DNA from: Sindora glabra
Lineage: Eukaryota > Streptophyta > Magnoliopsida > Fabales > Fabaceae
DNA length: 64,000 nt
Direction of reading: 5' to 3'
Assembly: GCA_020226215.1 (NCBI GenBank)
Contig: CM035233.1
Span: 70,422,831-70,486,830, forward strand
Part shown: in pieces, positions 38,270-48,776 of the stretch
Layout of the letters: the number at the start of each line of letters is the position of its first letter
Numbering within the stretch: the stretch's first letter is position 1
Notes under the pieces: model-generated
What the model was told of the DNA's origin: nothing
Seen by the model: the letters and a program-made list of their open reading frames with translations, nothing else
Database searches by the model: none
Program-made: the position numbers and the translations under genes

Positions 38270-38335
38270 AGATTTTGACTTCAAAAATGAAAACTTCCAA
38301 ACTGGATGATGTTGATGATTGGATATCAGTGAAGG

Positions 38336-38364
38336 AAAAAAAAAGGGGGGGGGGGGGGGGGGGG
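38336..38364 (+). repeat. A9-G20 homopurine run
   Basis: Nine A followed by twenty uninterrupted G, about 70 bp past the stop of the small gene and probably in its 3' UTR. Such G runs are rare in AT-rich plant DNA. It could be a real slippage tract or a sequencing or assembly artefact. Confidence 0.95.
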
Positions 38365-38890
38365 ATGTCCATAGTCACATAATCGTGAAAATACATGTTA
38401 ATAGGCGACATGATATGCATGTAATTCAAGTTGTCTTGTGTTGATGCACCCAAAAAATGAAATCTTTCTGCATCTATGTATTATAAAATTATAAGCAATC
38501 TTTTGTGAGATTCTTCACTGGTCTCTCCTGTGTTGAAGTTATGAAATAAGGGATTATTTTTGAGTTTAAATTTAATTGATTGTTAATATAAAATTTTTAA
38601 TATTATTGGTGAAAGTGGATAAAAAAATAATATTTTATTAAAAACTAATACTAATTAAAAAATTTTTATTAATAATAAAAAATTTAATAATTTCTTAATA
38701 ACATATTAGATGATACTGTGAAATTGATCTGGTGAATCGAATTTTAATTTTTTAATTTAAATTTCGGATAATGTTTCTTTTTTCGTTTTATTCTTTATGA
38801 AGGAGCAAAAGGTCATTTTGGATGGATAAGTTTAATTTTCAATTTTTCTCAAGGGAGGAATGGTGTGAAAGTATCCTTTTTAATGTGATT

Positions 38891-39147
38891 GAGAAAATTA
38901 ATAATTTTATTTTTTAAATTATAAAGTCTTGATAAAATAGTCTTTAAATTATTTAAAATTATAATTTTATTCCTGAATAATAATTTATATATATAATTTT
39001 ATTAATAATTTTATATTTGAATTATTGTACAAATAAATAAAATTATATGTACGAACTATTATTTAAAAATAAATTATGATTTTATATAATTCAAGAATAA
39101 TTTTTCCATTACCTTACAATTTTAGGAACAAAATTATCAATTTTGTC
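38891..39147. repeat. foldback MITE-like element
   Basis: Arms of about 110 bp, from GAGAAAATTAATAATTTTAT at the left and its complement ending ACAAAATTATCAATTTTGTC at the right, pair across the element. A related element lies at 62731-63140. It ends about 260 bp before the folate gene's start codon. No clean target duplication is seen. Confidence 0.7.
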
Positions 39148-39412
39148 AATATCATCGTTATTTTTTTTGTTTAAGATCGTATTGTTCTTGTGATATGGAA
39201 CTAAATTTTCTCAAACGACATGCCGTCTGTTCTAAAATCCCTGTTCCAAAAAGGAGAAAAATGTAAAAACGGGGACGCAGATGTCAGGCGGGTAGTGCCC
39301 AACAGCTGTAGACACCGATTTGATAAAATATCTGGAATATCTGCAATACCCGGGTTGCTGCTATTACAATCTCAAAGACTCTATCTCATCACTCTAACTT
39401 GATTCCGATTGC

Positions 39413-41333
39413 ATGGCCACCGTAATCGATGGCAAAGCCGTGGCCCAAGTCATTCGATCGGAAATCACCGACGAAGTTTGCATCCTCTCTCAAAAATATG
39501 GCAAGGTAACTCTGCTTGTTTCCTGTCAAATCCCACTTTGATCGTGAAAATGAATTATAATTGAGTTAAATATGCAAATTCTTACTTTTTTTTATTTTTT
39601 CAGTAACAGTCATCATTTGTAACCCTGCAGATTTCTATAACAAATTATGGGTTGGAATTTTGCTGGAAATTTTGGTTTAAACTGGAAAGAAAATCTACAT
39701 TTTTTATTGCCTTGATTGAAACAGGTTCCAGGATTGGCAGTGGTAATCGTAGGCAACAGGAAGGATTCACAAAGCTATGTGGGCGTGAAGAGAAAGGCAT
39801 GTGCTGAAGTTGGGATCAAATCCTTTGATGTAGACCTTCCTGAGCAAATTTCAGAAGCTGATCTTATCAAACAAGTCCACCAGTTGAATTCTAATCCGGA
39901 TGTTCATGGTTGATCACTTCTTCACGAAATTATCTTCTTTCTTAATGATTTTTGGTGAATTTTAGGCAAAAAAGTAAGTAATAGCAGTTTGCATTGTGTT
40001 ACACCCTCAGGTATTTTGGTTCAGCTTCCATTGCCAAAGCATGTAAATGAAGAGAAAGTTTTGACTGAGATCAGCCTTGAGAAGGATGTAGATGGTTTTC
40101 ATCCTCTCAACATTGGCAAGCTTGCAATGAAAGGCAGAGAACCTTTATTTGTTCCCTGCACTCCCAAGGCAAGTAGATACTCTTTATGTTGAACATAATA
40201 TATCTATAGCATGTGAATTGGATTTTAGAGCAAGTTACTCATTTTTGCTATTTGTACAGGCATGTATTGAACTTTTATCACGAAATAATATAAGTATAAA
40301 GGGAAAGAAAGCAGTTGTGGTTGGTCGAACCGTCGAAGTAACACAGTTGGATTGCCAGTTTCGTTGCTGCTTTTGAAAGCAGATGCTACTGTTACCATTG
40401 TCCATTCACACACAAGTAATCCAGAATGTATCATACGTGAAGCGGATATTGTTATTGCAGCAGCTGGACAGCCATCAATGGTAACCTGGAATAACATATA
40501 ATAATTATCACTACTTCAGACTTCTTTGAGAGTATGAGAAATGGTGGGGAAGGAAAGAAAACAAAGCATTATCTCTTTGTTTTTAGAAGATAGTACTCTA
40601 TTTTCTTTCCTTCATTCTCATTTTTCCTCTTCCAAACAAAACTTTAGTCTACAAAGACCACATTTAACTATATCTTACTATATAATTGCAACAGGTTGAA
40701 ATATCTTGTAGCATTAAGAATTAGCGTTCCTTGAAGCCACTAGGTCTGGTGATTTAGTGGTAAAAATTGTGAATAGTATGCTAGAGGTTTTGAGTTTAAA
40801 CCTTCTCGGGATCAATGTATTAAAAAAAATTAATAAGCTTTTCTTGCTGAAAGTTTCTTCTATAGATTCTTTCGTCCCTAGTATATATGCAAGAGTAGTG
40901 TTACTCGATCCTTCCTCATGCAAAACTCCTTTCACATGTGTACAATCCTGGAAATAGCTTTGAATTTAAGAAACCACAGCTAACATTTTTTCTATATGCA
41001 ATTAGTTGTAGGTATGATAGCTTTTGTTGAAGAAAGTGTTTTCTTTCCCATGTTGAGTATAATTTATGTATAATGAAATAACTGAATTTGCAGATAAAGG
41101 GTAATTGGATCAAACCTGGAGCTGCCATTATAGATGTTGGCACAAATGCTATTGATGACCCAAGTAAGAAGTCAGGTTACAGGCTTGCTGGAGATGTAGA
41201 CTTTGAGGAAGCATCTAAAGTTGCCGGATGGATTACACCTGTGCCTGGTGGTGTTGGCCCAATGACAGTGACAATGTTGCTTAAAAATACTTTGGAGGGT
41301 TCCAAACGCAACCTTGGAGCTTGCACTGAATAG
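39413..41333 (+). pseudogene. bifunctional methylene-THF dehydrogenase/cyclohydrolase with an 8-bp frameshift
   Basis: Five exons (39413-39505, 39725-39908, 40011-40168, 40260-40480, 41094-41333) encode a FolD-type enzyme that interconverts methylene-, methenyl- and 10-formyl-tetrahydrofolate in one-carbon metabolism. It begins MATVIDGKAVAQVIRSEI. The catalytic motif YVGVK is at Tyr49/Lys53, ILVQLPLP and DVDGFHPLNIG follow, and the end carries TPVPGGVGPMT. There is no transit peptide, so a cytosolic form is likely. Exon 4 is 221 nt, eight more than the frame allows. The extra CCGTCGAA (40330-40337) follows GGTCGAA inside the NADP-loop codons for VVGRSNxVG and sends translation to a stop at 40376. 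Without it the gene would be 295 residues with every other exon and border intact. Intron 3 starts with GC. This is a recent null allele or an assembly error. Confidence 0.85.
40740..40930 (+). mobile_element. tRNA-derived SINE candidate in intron 4
   Basis: GGTCTGGTGATTTAGTGG (40743-40760) resembles a polymerase III A box and AGGTTTTGAGTTTAAACC (40785-40802) a B box at normal spacing. An A-rich stretch follows near 40821-40830. This is the layout of a plant SINE head. No clean target duplication was identified. Confidence 0.4.
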
Positions 41334-42425
41334 TTTATCCTCATTTAATTTTGAAAGGTGTTTATCATCTGTCGCAGGTAGGTAACTTGGCATGAAACCT
41401 ATCATAGTAACCTTTCCAGTGAATTAAATAATTGAGTAATGCCTAGTCACCCGATCTTACATGCGTTAATATGATCATTCAATCTGCACGTGTCACCAAA
41501 CAGTCTTGGTAGTTGGCTCATGTGCCATGATTACCGGTTTAATTGATGCTTTTCTGATCTCAAATTCACGAGATTTCTATAATTTAAAAAATATTGTTTG
41601 ATCGATCAAAATTTAAAACTCACGAGTCGTAGCTCTACCTCGCAAGCAACTGACGATATCCCACGTTATTTTGGCTTATATTCTAGTTGAATAGCAGGAA
41701 TGAAAGGATCAAGGGAAAATTTATCAATATAGAAGATTTACGTTATCTCTAAATACATTATTAAATGAAATGCAGTTCGTATATGATCATCACATGGATT
41801 GAATTTGTTTCCCTGACAGCTCTTTTAAATTACGAATCATTGATTACGTATCACCAGGAGTACTGCCTGCATTACTCGGTGGAGAACTAGTGGCTCTAAG
41901 TTTTCAGCTGAAACTGCTCAAGCTATCAAAGTCAAAATAGTTGTTTTCCCCAGTTATGATGCTGACCTAATGGATTTATACTGGAGCAAAGAAATTTGGC
42001 TATCTGCTTGTGATCTTTCATCCGTCCATTTTTACTAACCCTGAGAAAGTGATAAGCTTTAGCTCGCGTTGTTTCACTAGTTTAAGGCTGCTACTGTAAA
42101 AGTCATAAAACTGGTGCGTTTTTTCTGCGTGTAGTTGTGTAAGCATTCATCCCTCTGCCTTGGATGTCCAAATGCTTACGTGCCCATTGCCCATTTGTAG
42201 AACTTAATTTGTCAAAAATGAGTAGCCATTTATAATGCATACGCATGACGCGACTTGTATTAAATATTGTGCTGCGTGTGCAGCATCCAAGGTGCAGTTG
42301 GCTTCTTTTTACTTGTCCCATACGTAGGAGGAATGCTTCTTTATAAGAGCTACGTAATGGGTGGTCTTGCTCATGCACTCCCAAATCATCCGGTTGCTGC
42401 ATTAGCTTTAGGGATCCTGAAAAAT
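41334..42425. other. intergenic region between folate and desiccation genes
   Basis: No gene is recognised. The frame of the next gene stays open upstream of its ATG to 42267, with in-frame ATGs at 42333 and 42357, but the sequence before 42426 does not resemble the family and is probably 5' UTR. Confidence 0.5.
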
Positions 42426-43828
42426 ATGGCATTTTCTTCCTCCATCTGGGCCATGTCCTTTATCCTTGGGTTGCAACTGAGCTTGGTGATGAGCAATTCT
42501 AAGTGCGGACCGGTAGAAGGAAATGACAGAGACAGGATATTAGTTGCTCTGAACCTGGAGTTCTTAGAAGCGGAGTTCTTCTCCATAGGAGCAACTGGTG
42601 TAGGGCTCGACTACTTCGATCCTACACTGGCCCAAGGTGGCCCCCCTCCTGTTGGCGCTAAGTTGGCGAATCTCGACTTTCTCGTGCGTAGAATCACTGA
42701 GGAATTTGCTTATCAAGAATTTGGCCATATCAGGTCCTAATCTCTTTTGCATGCATGAGTGACCCAGCAGCACCGATTGCCCATGCTATTCTTCGCATTT
42801 GCATTTGCATCACGACTCGAGTCAGTTTGACTAAAATCGTGTAATGTATTTAAGCACAAAACATGATATCAAGTAGCATAACAAGACATGAGGCACGAAC
42901 TTAATGAGACTAAAATTGATATCTATACAAATAGGTGCTGCTGATTTGATGACAGCTTGTGGTTAATCTTTACTGTTTCGCATAAGTTCTGAACCATGTC
43001 CTTTATTTCAGGGCCATTGTTGAAAGGGAAGGTGGATTTCCAAGGCCACTGCTAAACCTGAGCTCCCAGAATTTTGCAAATATAATCAATAAAGCAATCG
43101 GTTACGATCTCGTTCCTCCTTTTGACCCTTACGCAAACTCCATCAACTATCTCTTGGCATCCTATCTGATCCCCTATGTTGGCCTCACTGGCTATGTTGG
43201 CACCATTCCAGACCTCTACAACTACACTTCTAAGAGCGTAATCATCCGCATTCTTCCTCGTTCCTCCGTTTATTTTTTACTTGAATTGTGTCATATTTGC
43301 AATAAATGAGTTTCATTTAATTTAGACTGTGTCGTGTATACAGTTGTGAAGTTAAAGCTTGCTTTTTTTTTTTTAACCAATGATTTTGCTCATAACATCA
43401 ACTCGGTTTCATGAGTTAAATTTAGTACTTTCGTATTTTGTTGGCAGCTGGTGGCATCTCTTCTAGGAGTGGAGTCTGGACAGGATGCAGTTATAAGAAC
43501 ACTTTTGTACGAGAGAAGCAGTGAGTTTGTGCATCCATACCCAATAAGTGTGGCAGAGTTCACTGATCGCATCTCAGAACTGAGGAACAAGCTAGGCATG
43601 TGCGGTATCAAAGATGAAGGCGTAACAGTACCATTCTATCTGGGGGCAGAGAATCGCACAAGCTCAAACGTGCTATCGGCAGATGCTAGTTCTCTTTCTT
43701 ATGCAAGGACACCAAGAGAGATATTAAGGATAGTCTATGGAAGTGGCAGTGAGAGTATTCCTGGTGGATTTTACCCTGCTGGTGCTAATGGCAACATTGC
43801 TAGGTCTTTTCTTCATCGGGGTGGATAA
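42426..43828 (+). CDS. desiccation-related protein, PCC13-62 type
   Basis: Three exons (42426-42733, 43012-43237, 43448-43828) join in frame to 304 residues with GT-AG introns. The start at 42426 gives a signal peptide (MAFSSSIWAMSFILGLQLSL), so secretion or wall location is likely. The rest is the ferritin-like fold of PCC13-62 proteins: LNLEFLEAEFF, GGPPPVGAKLANLD, EEFAYQEFGHIRAI, FPRPLLNLSSQNFA, FDPYANSINYLLASYLIPYV, LLGVESGQDAVIRTLLYER, FTDRISELRNKLG and the ending YGSGSESIPGGFYPAGANG. Family members are about 310 residues and were first described as drought-induced in resurrection plants; the biochemical role is unsettled. No frame defect is seen. Confidence 0.93.
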
Positions 43829-45574
43829 TTGAGCATAATTGCTTTTTAGCACTTATTAGTCGTTGTGTACGTGTGATATTCTCCTATGTTCATAATGTTT
43901 GAGGAGTGTATCGATGGATGTGCGTGTTTGATATTCTAGTATATATGTTCATGATGTTTGAAGAGTGTGTTTATTAAAGAATAATTAAGATGTGAAATGC
44001 TATTGAAAGATTGGAATACCATTCAAAATAATATTTTCTAGATTATTAGAAGTGCATAATACTGGTACTCGCTATTGCTGTATATAGTGTGTGTGAAAGA
44101 ATGTTTGTCGAGAAATTTTATAGCATGTGTTAGTCTACATTAGTTAGTGAGTGACATATCCTTGCCGACTTGAGTGTATGTATGCTATTTTTCTCTCATA
44201 TTTCACATTTCAAATGTGTATGGAAGATGGGATTACATCGAATATATAGCACTTTATGTGGTCGGGAGAAGACCAAAAGACTGTTACCTAGGTGAAATGA
44301 TTTAGAGGTTACATATCCATCAGTACCATAAAGTTGAGAGCAACTCGAGTCGTGCTCTTGGAGTTCTTACATCGTTTGATGCTGCCATTAAAACGTGCTC
44401 TTTTGATATATACATTCTATCTAATCAAATATCCACATCTTGCATTTCTTCATGTACAGTTCGCCAAACCGTTTGAATCCCAGGTATTCCAATAACAGAT
44501 AACCGTCCAGTTCATAATCAGAACCTTATTCATTTTTCTCTGTTTGGTTTATTACCTTATTGTTCCCAAATGAATTGACCTTCTAAAATGAACAAAGCTG
44601 TCTTCTTTCTTTCATATTTCTCAGAAGAACAAGGTCTTTTAGAGGTCAAGCATCATTTTGTCGTAGCTCAGAGTCTATCGCTTCTTTCGAAAACTTGAGT
44701 GGTTTTGCATGCACATGCTGGTGCACAATGATTTTGACTTTAAGGCGTACGAATGCTACATTTTCAAACGCGTGGGGCTCGTAAAAAATGCTTGTGGGAT
44801 TACCAAAATTCAATGTCTTAGGCAAATATTGGTTGATGGTGAATGGACTGTCTTTATCAACGTGACATACTATGAACTCTTTGAACATTATTAATCATGA
44901 ACCATGTAATATGTAATCTTGGTGAAAACTGAGTTTTAACCCAAAACTGTTTGTGGCAATGAAGGATATTCTAATCTTCTAGTCCTTTTGTCTTTTGTTC
45001 TTTTGTTGTACAGTATTTATGTAAATATCTCATATGGTGAGATAATAACTAAGCAGGGACCACTAGATATTGAGCTCTGGTAAATTTTTGTCAAGTGCAA
45101 TCATTTTGCAACATCAATTCTATAAGCAGCCTTCATGCTATATGGAGGTTGTGCGCTTTAGAATCTGCTATATATACTGAACCAGAATTAGCTAGCTTCG
45201 TTGGAGCTCCTAATGCTTTTTCTTTATCTGATACTATATTAGATTCACACTTTTTGTGCATATAAAAGTTTATTGCAGAGATGTTATATTCTATAAGCAG
45301 CAGCCTAATAAGTAATAGTACCATAATATAACTGAATAAAACTCCAAAATCCTTCCATTTTTTATTTAAAGTCATAAATCTCTAGAGTTCACAATCTGAT
45401 ATACATTTGAAATGCAACAACATTTGTGCTTAGTTTTGCTTGATGAAGTAAAAAGGCCAATACAAATTTATTATCCAAAATCCAAATACACATCCTTCTG
45501 CAAATGTCACCTTATGGTAACAGTAGCAAAAGTCTGAACTTTGAACAAAAAGGCAGTAAAACTTTTCAAGACAC
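43829..45574. other. intergenic region
   Basis: No gene is supported. Opposed short frames at 44646-44894 share the same DNA and have no motif. 43829-44000 should hold the 3' UTR of the desiccation gene. Confidence 0.5.
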
Positions 45575-48500
45575 TTAAAACATTTTGGGGACCCACTTGG
45601 GATCTCGGGGGCTGAAGAAGGAAGCTTCAACTTTAGAATTAAGCAGCTTAAGTGCTTTCTTAGACTTAATGCATCTCGGCGTCTTGTACTGATTAATGGA
45701 AGCCCCTTGGCTGATGAACAAGTCCATGAGTGCCTCAAATGTGCCTGGCTCCACCAAAACGTATCTCAAGTGGGCCCACAGACTTGTCATTGCTCCCGCA
45801 ACGTCTGTATACGTAATCAAGTTGCTCTTCCACTGCAATACAACATTCTTGAAGCAAATTTGGATCAAATGGGGCCGATCCTGGCCCCAACTTTGGGTAG
45901 CCATGGTTTAAGATTTCCCAGTACAGGAGGTAGTGCCCTGGCATTGAAGAAGTATCAGGTAGCTGGTGTATTCCACAAGGAGAGCATCATATGGCTCTTA
46001 ACTGTTTCTTGGCCATTGTGATACTCCTATGTAAGTCGTCTTCGTTGGTTTTGTGCGTGTCAATGCTGAGTACAACGTTTCTCCTGCAGATGAATCTGAA
46101 TTGTGGGCTTTGTTGTGGAATCCTACCACTTGGAGTACATCACTTATACGGTAGCGATACAACCCTAAACAAGATAAAAATGAAATCAAAAACTGCGTTA
46201 GAAATAAGAAAAAAAGACATATACAAGTGCCATCTCTCCCGTGTATGTAACTTAGTCTAGGTTTTCCAAGTGAATTGAGTCTGAAGAAACCTTAAAATCA
46301 TATTTTAAAATTACTTTTAAAGATTCTCCCATGTATTCTTTGTCCTAACAAAATGCAAGACTCTTTTTATGAAAGAGAGACTCACTTCGTGAAAGAGAGA
46401 ATGCGTTTGTTCTTCATGCAAGAATGTCTTCAAAATCACTTTTTGATTTGGAACTTACCGCAAAGGTAGTAATGATGAGCTCGTAGAAGCAACCAAGTTT
46501 AACATTGACCAAATCCACAAGCTTATCCATAGGAACATCCTACTCTTCATCGAACTCCATCGTCAGCGTCTCATTACGTCCGAGTGGAAGGAACTCAAAG
46601 CAACCCATGTTAGGCAGTAGTGTAAAAGCAACATCCGCAGGTTCACACAGAGGCTTTAAATTGACCCCAAAGTAACACTCAGACGAAGCATACATATTAC
46701 AAACCAAAGGCAATTTCCCATCGTTGTAGAACTAACTTATTTGCCATGTCCTTTTCTCCTTACAGTTTTCTTTCCCCTTGATTTTCACCAGATCCAAACG
46801 CAACGTAAAGCAGGAATATACTGAACCATAGACCCAGTGACCACTGCCTCAATACACTTAGCATTGGGCCAAAGCTGGCACAGAATTCCCTTCCAAGATA
46901 TTTGGCTGCAGATTTCACTTATCTCATCTGCCAAACGTGGATCAGGGGAGCAAAGCATCGTGGACATGCACGAGCGACAACCTGGGTCCGTTATGGAGGA
47001 ACTAAGGTTGCCGCTGCTGATATCTTCACAAAAGCGCTTCCAGTTACGTTCGAGGAAGAAAACGGCTCGAAGAAAGGCGGAGGCGAAGACGTCGCCGAGC
47101 CGCAGGACATGGTGGCGGTGGACCCAGCTAGCAACTGGCAATACATGCTTTGGTTGGCGTCGGTGCAGAGGATGGCTTGGTCGGGGCTGGTAACTTCATT
47201 CCACGGGTCGCGGGTCCGACATTTGAAGTGCTTGCTTTTGAAGTAGCTTGTGAGGACAGTCCTGGCGGGTAAGCCACTTGGGGTGGACAGTTCTGCCTTC
47301 GCAAAGTAGAGATACATCGCCTTGCCTTCGTCCAAACCATGGATGTACCTAAAAATCCAAGGTGGAGAATATCATTTGAATTTGTTGGAAAAATGGCTTA
47401 CATTTAATTTTCGGTCAACACAGGTGATCACATCAAGTAGTGGTTTTTAATTTTCATGATCTTGTTGAAAATAGTACTAGCCAGTACGTATGTTGTACCA
47501 ATTTGGTGTGAGACCGTAGTGCAATCAATTAATTTAGAAGGGAGAAGTTTGATACACTCTTCCAAATAATAGAAGTATATTATCACTTTCTCTCTTATAG
47601 ATGATAAGATCCATTAAACTGGGAATCTCACAGTTCTTAGGGTAAAGTAACAATAAAATAGTTTCAAAGGTGTGTCCCATCAGCTCACACATACCTATAG
47701 TTTGCTGTAAGTCATGATAGTTGTACAACTGATAGAACTGTCGTGCCCCACATCCTTACTAGTGAATGCTATTTTCTAATACCATCATGAAAAATTAAAT
47801 AAGACTCCTTTCGTTTATTCTCTCTCACGTATACTTTGGTACAAAGATTCAATTGTACATGTGAGAATAAAACTAATGAAAGAAAGAAGGCTATTATTTT
47901 GCTTTAAAAAGCTTGACTTGAGTTGTGTACTAATTAGTTGTGAAGCCAGCTCTTTTCACGAATTTAGCTAGTAAGATGGATGAATAAAATATCGTTTGTT
48001 TTTTAAGATTGGATCCAGAAATGATGAATTTATGCACTTCTAAGTCTAAAAGAATTCTTGATGCAGTACATGCCACTTTGCACTGGCTAGCACATATATG
48101 ACCTCTGTATATAGAATGCGCAAATTGGACAATAACGTAATCGATGCATGGTTGTGGCCTCCACATACTAAGATATGGTTTCAACATCCCGCCATGCCAT
48201 TTCTTATCCTATTCCTTAAGCAATATGCCTGGAAGAATCATGAACCAAATGAAAAGAAATGTGTTAGAATTAACTGATTCATGACTGGCAAGATAAGATT
48301 ATAAAGGTTCGCCGGTCAAGATCTTCAGCTATCGATGGCATCAACTTAGGATCTCCAGCAGGTGTCCCAGAACTGCACGTACATACCATATCAGCAAGTT
48401 TGTTAACATAAACACAAACTGAAGCTAACTTTTATGAAGTTATATATGAACAGATCAGTTCTAGAAAAATTTACCTGCATAACATTTCAGTTACTGTGTG

Positions 48501-48776
48501 ACCAGTTATGAGACCAGAAGAATCCTCGCCATTTTTAATTCTCTCGGTATATGGCAAGATGCATTCATAAGTAGTAACCGGAATGCATCTCTTGAACTCT
48601 GCTATTTCTGTTCTATCTTTCGATCCTTCCATGTGCTTTTTCAGATACTCAGTATCCCTCTTCTGAACTAATATCTCTTTCAAGATTTGTTCTTGAACTT
48701 CATCAGCCTTCATGGTCAGCTTCTCTATCTCCTTCAGTGCTTCCACACCTTTGTACTCTAATTTCTTTCCGTCCAT
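45575..48776 (-). pseudogene. GH3 acyl acid-amido synthetase, multiply broken
   Basis: Four exons on the minus strand (48776-48475, 48372-48275, 47348-46459, 46164-45575) cover the length of a GH3 protein, the adenylating enzyme that joins amino acids to auxin or jasmonate. Start is MDGKKLEYKGVEALKEIE. Recognisable blocks are SSGTPAGDPKLMPSI (ATP loop), LDEGKAMYLYFAKAELSTPS, VLRLGDVFASAFLRAVFFLE, VCNMYASSECYFGVNLKPLC, GLYRYRISDVLQV, MPGHYLLYWEIL and GASINQYKTPRC. Lesions are a lost base near 48303, a lost base near 47122, a 74-nt insertion at 46732-46805, a TAG at 46540-46542, and frame shifts near 46104, 45995, 45955 and 45760. Splice sites are preserved, so it decayed as an intron-bearing gene, not a retrocopy. 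Confidence 0.92.

Noticed and set aside
40330..40344. A tiny intron that would remove the 8-bp insertion (GTCGAAGTAACACAG)
   Set aside because: A 15-nt spliceosomal intron is not plausible and would not restore the frame or the conserved loop.
42267..42425. Longer N-terminus for the PCC13-62-like protein
   Set aside because: The frame is open, but the sequence before 42426 does not resemble the family, whereas the ATG at 42426 is followed directly by a signal peptide.
44646..44894. Opposed frames of 80 and 61 residues
   Set aside because: They are mutual antisense readings with no recognisable family; I could not choose one as real.
46837..47246. Two plus-strand frames of 114-118 residues
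   Set aside because: They are antisense to GH3 exon 3, whose minus-strand translation matches the family over its whole length.
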